64,000 nt of DNA from Firmicutes bacterium UBA6113 (GTDB taxonomy: Bacteria > Bacillota > Clostridia > Tissierellales > Sedimentibacteraceae): assembly GCA_002422545.1 (NCBI GenBank), contig DIWF01000024.1, positions 62,001-126,000 on the forward strand, in the 5' to 3' direction. Shown here piece after piece: positions 17,462-26,380 of the stretch. Made by a program: the position numbers and the translations under genes. A model generated the notes under the pieces. That model ran no database searches and had not been told where the DNA came from. It was given only the letters and a program-made list of their open reading frames with translations. The stretch's first letter is position 1. Every line of letters starts with the position of its first letter.

Positions 17462-20400
17462 TACCTTTGAAATTGTCATTTCAGGCCTTCGGCCCATATG
17501 TTAAAAAACAAGAAATAGATTTCTGTAAATTTGAAAATTCAGGCGTTTTTCTCATTCACGGCATAACAGGCTCAGGGAAAACGACCATACTTGATGCAAT
17601 GACTTACGCCCTTTATGGCAAATCAAGCGGCGGACAACGAGGTGATATTACAGCCATGCGCTGCCAGCTTTGCAAGGAGGAAATCCCCACGGAAGTTGAA
17701 TTCATCTTCAAGGTTAATGAAAAAACATATAAATTTACAAGAAGTTTAAATATAAGGACTAAACGAAACGGCACAAAGGAATATACCTCAGCACAAAATG
17801 CCATGTTTCTTGACAAAGGCGGAGTATTTGTTCCGTTTTTTGAAAATCCCAAAATAAAAGACGTTGAGCAAAAATCATGTGAGATTATAGGCCTTAATCA
17901 CGAGCAGTTCATACAGGTTATAATGCTTCCTCAGGGAAAGTTTGAAAAGCTTCTTGTTGCCAAGTCTGAAGAAAAGGAAGAAATACTTGTTACGTTGTTC
18001 AATGCAGAAAAATGGCAGGAAGCAGCAGAATGGATCTGCAATGAAGCCAGAAACATAAGCCGTGATGTGACAGTTAAAAGAGAAAATATCAATATGATTC
18101 TGAAATCAGAAAACGCCGGAACCGTTGAAGATTTGGGCAATCAGATATCTGAGCTTAAAGTTAACATTGAAATTACTTCCGGTGAGAAAAAAGCCACTGC
18201 ACAACTCCTTGCGACAGAAAAAACAAAGCTTGAAATTCACACGGACCTTTTCAACTTGTTTGAGGAAAAAACACGGACTGAAAATGAACTCAAAGCAATC
18301 AAGGAACAGGAAAACAACATTGGCATTCTATCAGCAAAACTTGATAAAGGAAGGAAATCCCAAAGCATTGAGCAAAAATACTTAAATGCACTAAGTCTCC
18401 ATGGCCAGTTTAATGAAGCAAGACAAAGACTGGAAACTGAGAAGAAGAACAATACTGAGTGCATCCTCTCAAGGGAAAATGTACAAAAATCTCTTGATGA
18501 ACTTAAAAAAAGAGAAAGCGAAATTGAGAAGCTGAAGGAAAATAAAATCATTGCCGAAGGACTCATTGATGTATACAACCAAATTTCAAGCGCCAGAACA
18601 TCATCTGAAAATGAAATCAACAAGTATGACCGACTTAAAGCTGACGAAACTTTAAATCAGGAACAACTTGCTTTTGCAAAGGACAAGCTGAAGAAATATT
18701 CCGACAAAAAGGATTTCATCTTCAAAAATTTTAACATGAAACTGCCGGAACTCAGGGAAAAGGCAGAAAAATTCGTTCTCCTTGACAAGAAAACACTGGA
18801 ACTTAACATTACAGGACTAGAAATAAAAAAAGCAGAAAATGCAATAAACATGCTCAAAAAAGATCTGGAAAAAAACAAAAAGACCTTTACTTCCAAGATG
18901 AAAATGTATGAAGAGACATACAACAGGTACATTGAACAAACAGCATACATTATAAGCGAAAAACTTGAAGACGGCAAACCCTGCCCAGTTTGCGGAAGCA
19001 TCCATCATCCGGAAAAAGCATCAAAATCTACTGAGTATGTAGATTCTGCTCTTATTAAGGACATGCGCACTGCCTTGGATAAATTAAGCGAGGAGGCATC
19101 TGAACTTAACAACATTATTGCTCGTCAGGAAGCCGCTAAATCTTCAAAATCAGAAAAATACCAAAGTCTTGAAAATGAAATTGCAGAATTAAGTAAAAGC
19201 CTCGAAGGTTCTATAAAGGAAGACACATTGACAGAGTTAAAAACTGCTGAAGCAGAAGCAGGAAAATTAAATGATTTGATGGATGCCATTGCCTCCACGT
19301 CATCAGAAATCACTAAGTTTGAAAACAAAATTTCACAGCTTAGCAATCAATTGTCTTCTCAAAGCAAATTAAAGGAAGAAGCATCTGCAAATTACACCTC
19401 CTTAAGCTTAAGAAAAATTGCCGGCATAAATGATGAAAAATCTCTGATAAATAGAATCAATATTTTAAAAAATGAAATAAACAGGTATAATGATGAGATT
19501 TCAACACTAACAGATAAAAGCCTTTTTGCCGACAAAGCACTAAGCTCGTCAGATGCTTCCCTCTTGTTCCTTAAGGAAGATTTCGAAATAAAAACAAAGG
19601 ATTACAACACAGCAAAGGAAGATTACCTGGAATTGCTAAAACAAAACGGCTTTGCAGACACACAGGAGTTTAAATCCTTCCTGACTGATCAAGATACATT
19701 GGATGAATTGGACAAAAAAATTCAGGATTACATCATTGAAAAAAAATCAGTTGCAAAAAATCTTGAAAGGCTTGAAAAACTTACAGAAAGCAAATCAAGG
19801 CCTGATATTGAAAATATGAAAAATAAGGTCAGCGAGCTGGAAAACAAAATTACACAGCTTGAAAAGCAATCAGCTCTTTTAAACGAACGAAGAAATAGAC
19901 TGGAAACTTTAATCAAGCGTGTTTCAGCAGAACAGAAACTCCTGCAGGAACTCATACGCAAATATGACTCCTACTACAGCTTTGGAACAACTCTTCGCGG
20001 CGACAAAGGAATAAGCCTCAGGCGTTACGTCCTGGGAGTAATGCTTACCAGCGTAACGGTTGAAGCAAACCGCCTTTTGAAAAACGTCCACGGAGGTCGA
20101 TACCAGCTTTGCAGAACTCTTGAAGGAAGCGGACGAACAAGAAAAGCAGGGCTTGAACTGGAAGTTTTTGACGGTTATTCCGGAGAAAAAAGAGGTGTTG
20201 CCGGCTTGTCAGGAGGAGAGAAATTCCTTGTTTCACTTGCTTTGTCCCTGGGACTGTCTGCAGTTGTACAAGCACAATCCGGTGGAATAAAAATAGACAC
20301 CATGTTTATTGACGAAGGATTCGGAAGCCTGGATTCCTCATCCATAGGAGATGCCATGAACATATTGGGATCTGTAAAGGGATCCAAGAGACTTGTGGGA

Positions 20401-20496
20401 ATCATATCCCACGTTCAGCTTTTAAAGGAAACAATAGAGTCGTCAATTACAGTTCAAAAAGACAGAAACGGCTCTACACTCTTAATTAATAGTTAA
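17458..20496 (+). CDS. sbcC: Exonuclease SbcCD, ATPase subunit C
   Basis: Rad50-like SMC ATPase of 1012 residues. Walker A GITGSGKTT is at 35-43; long coiled coils occupy about 180-480 and 540-850. The zinc hook CPVC (Cys509, Cys512) lies at the mid-point, and the C-terminal lobe has the signature LSGGEKFLVSLAL and Walker B TMFIDEGFGSLD. The start at 17458 overlaps the sbcD stop in ATGA and follows AGGAGG; the frame is open further upstream inside sbcD but without a fitting start. The length is typical. Confidence 0.95.
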   Translation: MIPLKLSFQAFGPYVKKQEIDFCKFENSGVFLIHGITGSGKTTILDAMTYALYGKSSGGQRGDITAMRCQLCKEEIPTEVEFIFKVNEKTYKFTRSLNIRTKRNGTKEYTSAQNAMFLDKGGVFVPFFENPKIKDVEQKSCEIIGLNHEQFIQVIMLPQGKFEKLLVAKSEEKEEILVTLFNAEKWQEAAEWICNEARNISRDVTVKRENINMILKSENAGTVEDLGNQISELKVNIEITSGEKKATAQLLATEKTKLEIHTDLFNLFEEKTRTENELKAIKEQENNIGILSAKLDKGRKSQSIEQKYLNALSLHGQFNEARQRLETEKKNNTECILSRENVQKSLDELKKRESEIEKLKENKIIAEGLIDVYNQISSARTSSENEINKYDRLKADETLNQEQLAFAKDKLKKYSDKKDFIFKNFNMKLPELREKAEKFVLLDKKTLELNITGLEIKKAENAINMLKKDLEKNKKTFTSKMKMYEETYNRYIEQTAYIISEKLEDGKPCPVCGSIHHPEKASKSTEYVDSALIKDMRTALDKLSEEASELNNIIARQEAAKSSKSEKYQSLENEIAELSKSLEGSIKEDTLTELKTAEAEAGKLNDLMDAIASTSSEITKFENKISQLSNQLSSQSKLKEEASANYTSLSLRKIAGINDEKSLINRINILKNEINRYNDEISTLTDKSLFADKALSSSDASLLFLKEDFEIKTKDYNTAKEDYLELLKQNGFADTQEFKSFLTDQDTLDELDKKIQDYIIEKKSVAKNLERLEKLTESKSRPDIENMKNKVSELENKITQLEKQSALLNERRNRLETLIKRVSAEQKLLQELIRKYDSYYSFGTTLRGDKGISLRRYVLGVMLTSVTVEANRLLKNVHGGRYQLCRTLEGSGRTRKAGLELEVFDGYSGEKRGVAGLSGGEKFLVSLALSLGLSAVVQAQSGGIKIDTMFIDEGFGSLDSSSIGDAMNILGSVKGSKRLVGIISHVQLLKETIESSITVQKDRNGSTLLINS

Positions 20497-20503
20497 GAGC
20501 TAT

Positions 20504-20555
20504 GTAGGGGAGGACCTTGTGTCCTCCCGCGGGCGGGCACAAGACCCGCCCCTAC
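20504..20555. repeat. Compact REP pair after sbcC
   Basis: GTAG plus GGGAGGAC/GTCCTCCC (20504-20528), only GC between, then GGGCGGG/CCCGCCC plus CTAC (to 20555). This is the outward-facing arrangement with almost no linker. It lies between the convergent sbcC and ppiB genes. Confidence 0.88.
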
Positions 20556-20578
20556 AATCAGCAGAATAAACAATAATT

Positions 20579-20604
20579 AAGACGTGTCTGTTGACACGTC
20601 TTTT
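20579..20604 (+). terminator. Terminator of sbcDC
   Basis: Perfect 10-bp stem AAGACGTGTC/GACACGTCTT with a TGTT loop and following T residues. It is placed after the REP pair and may also help ppiB, though the T run is on the plus-strand side. Confidence 0.8.
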
Positions 20605-20616
20605 CACATTTTATTC

Positions 20617-21138
20617 TTAATTGCTTCTATTAGGTTCTGGATATGTTTCTCCGAATGTGTCAACTGTAACCTGTTTAAGTTTAACTTCCTGTACAGGTCT
20701 GTCCATGCGGTCAGTCTTTGTTGCAGCAATTTTGTTTACAACATCCATGCCTTCGATTACTTTTCCAAATGCAGCATATTGTCCGTCGAGATGAGGAGAT
20801 TTTTTATGCATTACGAAAAATTGTGAACCTGCTGAGTTAGGGTTCATTGATCTTGCCATTGAAAGAACTCCTGCGTCATGCTTAAGGTCGTTTTTAAAAC
20901 CGTTGCCTGAAAATTCACCCTTTATACTATATCCAGGGCCTCCCATTCCGTTTCCGTTAGGGCATCCTCCCTGAATCATGAATCCTTCTATAACTCTGTG
21001 AAATATTTTTCCGTCATAAAATTTCTTGTTGATTAATGAAATAAAATTGTTAACAGTGACTGGAGCTATCTCAGGGTACAATTCAGCTTTTATCACATCG
21101 CCATTTTCAAATTCAAATGTAACTATTGGTAATTTCAT
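20617..21138 (-). CDS. ppiB: Peptidyl-prolyl cis-trans isomerase, cyclophilin type
   Basis: Cytoplasmic cyclophilin of 173 residues that speeds proline isomerisation in protein folding. The active-site region FHRVIEGFMIQGG, then GSQFFVMH and HLDGQYAAFGKV, are all intact. No signal peptide. GGAGGAAAT precedes the ATG. It is transcribed alone, convergent with sbcC and divergent from the cysteine-rich protein gene. Confidence 0.93.
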   Translation of the reverse strand: MKLPIVTFEFENGDVIKAELYPEIAPVTVNNFISLINKKFYDGKIFHRVIEGFMIQGGCPNGNGMGGPGYSIKGEFSGNGFKNDLKHDAGVLSMARSMNPNSAGSQFFVMHKKSPHLDGQYAAFGKVIEGMDVVNKIAATKTDRMDRPVQEVKLKQVTVDTFGETYPEPNRSN

Positions 21139-21309
21139 ATTTCCTCCATTATTGATATTATTTATTATACTTTACACTAACATCAAAAAAAATTCAATAA
21201 AAAACCAAAATACAAGAAATATTTTTAAGTTTGGATGGTTGTAACAACTATTGCCATTTAGAATATATTGAAGTAAAGCAACAGTAAAATATGAGGAGGT
21301 AATATAAGC

Positions 21310-22278
21310 ATGAAATGCTCAAACAATAATAACAATAATCCCGTTGCAGGCATTGGCGGTATTGCAGATAGATGCTGTACAGGTCAGTCAGGTTGTGATT
21401 GGGATGGTACATTGAGAAATGTGGTAACCGAACCAATATATGTACAAAAAGTTTACGATGCTGTGTTGTTTAATCTGCAAGGATTAAAAACAGCTCCGGA
21501 TACAGTTTTCGAACCAAACCTAGGATGCGGAACAAATATAATTAGAATTGCTGACATCAGATGCAGAAAATTTTTCAATCCTGACAACATCAATGACGAC
21601 TGCAATTTGAAAATCAATCCAAACACACAATTGTCAGGCGGACAATTTGTTAAGAAAGAAGACGGCTGCGACTTCAAGGTAATAGGACCAGACGGAACAT
21701 TAAGCGAAAAACTAGTATTCGCAGACACTCAGTTCTGCGACGAAGAAGAACTGGGAACTCCGGTATTTGGAACTCAGAACATTGAAATAACAGGCTGTGT
21801 TGAAGTAGAAATTGATTTAGTGGTTTCACCGTGCAATTCAACCAACGAAAGCATAATAACACTTACAGCACTTGTTGAAATAGCACCAAAATGTAATCCT
21901 TTAATATTGACAAATTTCTTTGAAATTTGTGTTCCTTCAGTGCAAGACACAGCATTCTTGCCAAGATTTACTGAATTCTGCAACCTGTCATGCATAGTAA
22001 GGCTTGCAACAAACAGCATTCCAAGAGACTTTACTTTAGACCCAAGAACTGGCGAATTGTCAATCAACCTGATTATTTCTCTTTGCGTTTCCTGCGAAAA
22101 GAAAATAGTTGTTCCTGTTCAGCTTTGTGTACTTTCAACAGGATTCGTACAATTATCACCAGAACAGGCTGCTCTTTGCCCGACATTCCCGAGATTGTTC
22201 CCACGACAAATCGATGAAAACTCTGTAGGCGGAGCCGGCGGTGGTTGCAGACCAAGATCAACTTCACTTGACGACTAA
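21310..22278 (+). CDS. Cysteine-rich protein, candidate spore-surface or structural protein
   Basis: I do not recognise this 322-residue protein as a named family. It has 20 cysteines spread over its whole length (for example 22, 23, 29, 73, 85, 98, 120, 143, 224, 228, 259, 262, 313), an Asn-rich start (MKCSNNNNNN), no signal peptide or membrane helix, and beta-strand-like hydrophobic alternation. Composition and lack of export signal resemble cysteine-rich coat and exosporium proteins of Clostridia, which is only an analogy. AGGAGGTAATATA precedes the ATG. It is a single gene with its own terminator. Confidence 0.55.
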   Translation: MKCSNNNNNNPVAGIGGIADRCCTGQSGCDWDGTLRNVVTEPIYVQKVYDAVLFNLQGLKTAPDTVFEPNLGCGTNIIRIADIRCRKFFNPDNINDDCNLKINPNTQLSGGQFVKKEDGCDFKVIGPDGTLSEKLVFADTQFCDEEELGTPVFGTQNIEITGCVEVEIDLVVSPCNSTNESIITLTALVEIAPKCNPLILTNFFEICVPSVQDTAFLPRFTEFCNLSCIVRLATNSIPRDFTLDPRTGELSINLIISLCVSCEKKIVVPVQLCVLSTGFVQLSPEQAALCPTFPRLFPRQIDENSVGGAGGGCRPRSTSLDD

Positions 22279-22290
22279 TAAAAAAATCAA

Positions 22291-22314
22291 AAACCTGCCT
22301 CGGCAGGTTTTTTT
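22291..22314. terminator. Terminator between the cysteine-rich gene and the AI-2E-type gene
   Basis: AAACCTGC/GCAGGTTT stem with CTCG loop and a T run on the plus strand; A residues on the left give some activity for the minus strand as well. The genes converge here. Confidence 0.85.
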
Positions 22315-23386
22315 ATTTCCTCATTTTTTCTTTTTCTATGTCGCACATTCCTTTTTCTATAAGTCTCATGTCAACTGCTTCCTCTATGATGGTCTTAATT
22401 AACACCACAACCGGAACTCCCATTATCATTCCAGGAATACCAAACAAGTTTCCTCCTACCGTAACAGATGTGATTATCCAGAATGGACTTACGCCAACGT
22501 TGTTTCCCACAATCTTAGGGTCAAGAATGTTTGCGTCAAGCTGCTGAATCACTATGATTATAATGAGAGCATATACAGCCTTAGGCGGATCCACGAAAAA
22601 TGAAACAATAACCACAGGAATCGATCCTATTATAGGACCAAAGTAAGGAATGATGTTGAACACTCCTATAATTGTTCCCATGAGCGGCGCATATGGCACC
22701 TTGAATATGTAGAACGCTATTACGCATATAACTCCCACAATTGCTGAATCAAGCAATTTTCCGTTTAAAAAGCTTTTAAAAATTTTATTTCCGCGGCTGA
22801 ATGCTTCAAGAGTTTTTCTTGCTTTATTTTCGTTAAAATAAGCATATATGAATCTTCTTCCCCTGGCCAGAATGTCTTCTTTTTCAGAAAGCATGTAAAT
22901 ATTTATGATAAAGCTTGTTATAACAGTAAAAGTGCTTGAACCTATGTTGGTTACAAGCCTCATAAGCATGTTTGACACTCTGAGGAGCAAATCATTTATG
23001 AGCCCCTTCACAGATTCGCTTGCTTCAAGGATATAATCCGTAACGTATAAAACATATGGGTGGTCAATTCTATTCTTAAGGTCCGTAACTATCTTAACAA
23101 CGTCCACATTTCCATCCATGATAAAATTTACTATGTTATTAATATTTTCAACAATCTGAGGCACAACCTTGTATATAAGTGTACTTATGAGACCTATTAG
23201 AATTATGCAGGCAAGGAAAATCCCCTGTGCCCTTCTTACCTTGAGCTTCTTCATGAAAAACTCAACAACCGAGTCAAGAAGATACGCAATTATAAGCGCA
23301 TAAATAACAGGCTTGAATGAATCTATAATCCAGCTGAAAGCGCCTGGATTAAAAACAATCAGCAAAATTATCAAAGCCATGAACAT
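22313..23386 (-). CDS. AI-2E family (PerM/TqsA-like) permease
   Basis: Polytopic membrane protein of 357 residues with about seven to eight helices and the conserved C-terminal block IGVFNIIPYFGPIIGSIP...DANILDPKIVGNNVGVSPFWI that defines the family. Members export small molecules such as AI-2 or act as ion antiporters; the substrate here is unknown. It lies 58 bp after pyk on the same strand and may be transcribed with it. The ATG at 23386 has a poor ribosome site, but a stop at 23407-23405 in the same frame excludes a longer version. Confidence 0.85.
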   Translation of the reverse strand: MFMALIILLIVFNPGAFSWIIDSFKPVIYALIIAYLLDSVVEFFMKKLKVRRAQGIFLACIILIGLISTLIYKVVPQIVENINNIVNFIMDGNVDVVKIVTDLKNRIDHPYVLYVTDYILEASESVKGLINDLLLRVSNMLMRLVTNIGSSTFTVITSFIINIYMLSEKEDILARGRRFIYAYFNENKARKTLEAFSRGNKIFKSFLNGKLLDSAIVGVICVIAFYIFKVPYAPLMGTIIGVFNIIPYFGPIIGSIPVVIVSFFVDPPKAVYALIIIIVIQQLDANILDPKIVGNNVGVSPFWIITSVTVGGNLFGIPGMIMGVPVVVLIKTIIEEAVDMRLIEKGMCDIEKEKMRK

Positions 23387-23444
23387 TATGGGTAGTGATA
23401 ATCTTACTATGCTTTTATATTTTTCGATGGTATTATCTCCTTTG

Positions 23445-25211
23445 CTACATTATTTTGGCCTGGCCTCTGTAAACAACGCCCTGTCTTCCGTTGACAGTAA
23501 GAAGTTCTCCATCCTTTATGACTTTTGTGCAGTCTTCTGCTCCGACTATTACTTCAATTCCAAGATTCAGTCCTGCAATGAATGCATGAGATGTGAGGCC
23601 GCCTTCTTCAACTATTATTGCCGAAGCTCTAGACATATATTCAATTACATCCTTGTCAGTTGCGGTCATGACTATAATATCACCGTCTTCAAACTTGTCT
23701 TTCAGTTCTTCAGCGTTCATAGCAACTCTTGCCTTTGCAATGACAGTTTCTTTTCCAACTCCCACTCTCTTGTAAAGAATTTCACTTACTATATGAACCT
23801 TTAAAAGGTTTGTGCTGCCTGAAACTCCAACGGGAACGCCTGCTGTTATTATTGTCAGGTCTCCGTTTTCGATGTAGCCCATTTCCAGTGCTCTTTCCAC
23901 AGACTTTTCAACTATTTCATCAGTAGAATTAAGCTTTTCAATTTGAATAGGGTATACTCCCCAGTAAAGTGACATCCTTCTCATTACCTGCTCTGACTGA
24001 GTGGCTGCTATAATTGGAGCCTTTGGTCTGTACCTGGATACTGCTGCTGCTGTGTAGCCTGATGATGTTGCTGAAATTATTGCAGAAGCCTTTAGGTCAA
24101 GGCAAGTCTTGCATGTTGCGTAGCTTATGGAATCAGTTATGCTGTTTTGAAATGCTATGTTTTTGTTTTTCAATATTTCATCATAATCCAACGAGTTTTC
24201 TATCATTGTTGCTATTCTTGACATGGTCTTGACTGCTTCTGTTGGATAACTTCCTGATGCTGTTTCTCCCGAAAGCATTATGGCGTCTGAACCTTCAAAT
24301 ATGGCTGTTGCAACGTCTGAAACCTCAGCCCTTGTAGGACGAGGGTTTCGCATCATTGAATCCAGCATCTGTGTTGCTGTGATAACCGGTTTACCTGCAT
24401 CGTTGCACTTCTTGATGAGAGTTTTCTGAACCAGAGGAACTTCCTCAGCAGGTATTTCAACTCCCAAGTCTCCCCTTGCAACCATAATTCCGTCTGAAAC
24501 TTCTATAATTTCATCAATGTTTTCCACACCCTGCCTGTTTTCAATTTTGGAGATTATCATTATGTTGTCTGCAAGACTGTCTTCCAGAATCCTTCTTATG
24601 GCAATTACATCTTCTGCTTTTCTTATAAATGATGCTGCTATGTAATCAATGCCATTTTCGATTCCAAACTGGATGTCGTCTATGTCTCTTTCAGTAAGAG
24701 CAGGCAAATTTATTTGAACGTTTGGGACATTTATTCCTTTTTTGTTTTTTACGGTTCCTCCGTTTTTTACAATGCATCTTAAATCAGTGCTGTTTAATGA
24801 TTCAACGACTTCAAGACATATGAGACCGTCATCTATGAGCACTGTGTCGCCAGGTTTTACATCCAAAGCAAACTTATCGTATGTAACGCTTGCAATATTT
24901 TTGTTTCCCAGTATATCCCTTGTGGTCAAGATGAATTCCTGATCCTTTGCCAGTTCAGCAACACCGTTTTCAAAATCTCTTGTTCTTATTTCAGGGCCCT
25001 TTGTATCCAGCATTATCGCAGTACAGGTTCCAAGATCTTCACGTACTTTTTTAATCACATCTATTTTTGCCTTGTGTTCTTCATGGTTTCCGTGAGAAAA
25101 ATTAAGCCTTGCCACGTTTAATCCGTTTAAAACAAGTTCCTTGAAGGACTTTTCATCCTGAGATGATGGTCCTATGGTGCACACAATTTTCGTCTTTCTT
25201 AATTTCTGCAT
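23445..25211 (-). CDS. pyk: Pyruvate kinase with C-terminal PEP-utiliser domain
   Basis: Glycolytic enzyme making ATP and pyruvate from phosphoenolpyruvate. At 588 residues it is of the long Firmicute type: TIM barrel and B domain first (RKTKIVCTIGPSS, MVARGDLGVEIP, ITATQMLDSM), then the regulatory C domain and an extra domain of about 105 residues. That domain carries GGLTSHAFIAG, homologous to the phosphohistidine domain of PEP-utilising enzymes, with the His in place. AAAAGGAG precedes the ATG. It is downstream of pfkA by 45 bp, forming a glycolytic operon. Confidence 0.95.
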   Translation of the reverse strand: MQKLRKTKIVCTIGPSSQDEKSFKELVLNGLNVARLNFSHGNHEEHKAKIDVIKKVREDLGTCTAIMLDTKGPEIRTRDFENGVAELAKDQEFILTTRDILGNKNIASVTYDKFALDVKPGDTVLIDDGLICLEVVESLNSTDLRCIVKNGGTVKNKKGINVPNVQINLPALTERDIDDIQFGIENGIDYIAASFIRKAEDVIAIRRILEDSLADNIMIISKIENRQGVENIDEIIEVSDGIMVARGDLGVEIPAEEVPLVQKTLIKKCNDAGKPVITATQMLDSMMRNPRPTRAEVSDVATAIFEGSDAIMLSGETASGSYPTEAVKTMSRIATMIENSLDYDEILKNKNIAFQNSITDSISYATCKTCLDLKASAIISATSSGYTAAAVSRYRPKAPIIAATQSEQVMRRMSLYWGVYPIQIEKLNSTDEIVEKSVERALEMGYIENGDLTIITAGVPVGVSGSTNLLKVHIVSEILYKRVGVGKETVIAKARVAMNAEELKDKFEDGDIIVMTATDKDVIEYMSRASAIIVEEGGLTSHAFIAGLNLGIEVIVGAEDCTKVIKDGELLTVNGRQGVVYRGQAKIM

Positions 25212-25256
25212 ATTATCACTCCTTTTAACTTCCTATTGTAAAATCACCTTGAACAT

Positions 25257-26216
25257 TTATATGGAAAGTATTTTTGTCAGCTCGTATGTCTTTTCATCGA
25301 ATTTCTTTTCCATTGAAAGAGCTTCTTCAATATCCATGTGGAATATTTCATTTCCTCTTATTCCCAGCACTCTGTTGGAAACAGAATTTGTCAAGAGCTC
25401 TACGGACATGGCACCCATCTGGCTTCCCATGAGCCTGTCAAATGCTGAGGGTGTGCCTCCTCTTTGAGTGTATCCGAGAACAGAATATCTTGTGCCGACT
25501 CCTGTCTTTTTTTCAATCAATTCACTGATGTCCTTTGCATCTCCTGCACCTTCTGCCAGGATTATTATGCTGTGCTTCTTTCCTCTTGCCCTGCCCTGCA
25601 TTATTTTATCGCACACTTCATCAATATTATAATCAACTTCAGGAATTATAACCATTTCTGCTCCGCCGGCCAAGCCTGCATACAAAGCTATGTCTCCGCA
25701 GTTTCTGCCCATAACCTGAATTACATTTGTCCTTCCGTGAGATGATGAAGTGTCCCTGATTTTTTCAACTGACTCAAGCACCGTGGTAAGTGCCGTGAAA
25801 AATCCGAGGGTATACTGAGTGTATGCCAAATCATTGTCTATTGTACCGGGTATTCCGATTGTGGGCACTCCTGCCTTTGCAAGCTCCATGGCTCCCATAA
25901 ACGTACCGTCTCCTCCTATGGTAACAATACCGTCAAGGCCTAAATATTTTACATTCTTCAATGCCTTTTCAAAGCCTTCCTTTTCCTGGAATTCCTTGCT
26001 TCTGGCACTTCCAAGAACGGTTCCACCTCTATGAATAATATCTGCAACTGAAGAAAGGCTCATCTCCACAGAATCCCCTTCAACCAGGCCTCTGAATCCG
26101 TTTTTAATACCCACAACATTTATGTTATTGAAAATTCCGTATCTTACTACTGCCCTGATAGCAGCATTCATTCCCGGCGCATCTCCTCCGCTGGTAAGTA
26201 CTCCGATTTTTTTCAT
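25257..26216 (-). CDS. pfkA: 6-phosphofructokinase
   Basis: ATP-dependent phosphofructokinase of 319 residues, the committed step of glycolysis. Seen are GVLTSGGDAPGMNAAIR (ATP site), IGGDGTFMGA, the catalytic GTIDND and the C-terminal effector-site residues. The length is exactly usual for bacterial PfkA. CAGGAGG precedes the ATG. It is the first gene of pfkA-pyk; the leader contains three imperfect AAGAATTA repeats and, further up, a REP pair. Confidence 0.95.
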   Translation of the reverse strand: MKKIGVLTSGGDAPGMNAAIRAVVRYGIFNNINVVGIKNGFRGLVEGDSVEMSLSSVADIIHRGGTVLGSARSKEFQEKEGFEKALKNVKYLGLDGIVTIGGDGTFMGAMELAKAGVPTIGIPGTIDNDLAYTQYTLGFFTALTTVLESVEKIRDTSSSHGRTNVIQVMGRNCGDIALYAGLAGGAEMVIIPEVDYNIDEVCDKIMQGRARGKKHSIIILAEGAGDAKDISELIEKKTGVGTRYSVLGYTQRGGTPSAFDRLMGSQMGAMSVELLTNSVSNRVLGIRGNEIFHMDIEEALSMEKKFDEKTYELTKILSI

Positions 26217-26313
26217 GAAAGCCTCCTGTTTTTTTAATTAAGAATTAATAGTTAAGAATTAAGAATTATTACTTAAATATAATTCAGTTTGATGACAAAG
26301 TTATTTCAATTTT

Positions 26314-26367
26314 GTAGGGGAGGACCTCGTGTCCTCCCGCGCGGGCGGGTACAAGACCCGCCCCTAC
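26314..26367. repeat. Compact REP pair between dnaE and pfkA
   Basis: GTAG plus GGGAGGAC/GTCCTCCC (26314-26338), a GCGC linker, then GGGCGGGT/ACCCGCCC plus CTAC (26343-26367). It has the same layout as at 20504. It begins 14 bp beyond the dnaE stop codon. Confidence 0.88.
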
Positions 26368-26380
26368 AATTGATAATTTT

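Noticed and set aside
23387..23430. Possible frameshifted extra N-terminus of the AI-2E-type permease (EKYKSIVR in another frame after AAAGGAG)
   Set aside because: There is no ATG, GTG or TTG after the ribosome-site-like AAAGGAG, and the permease frame has a stop at 23407-23405; I keep the ATG at 23386.
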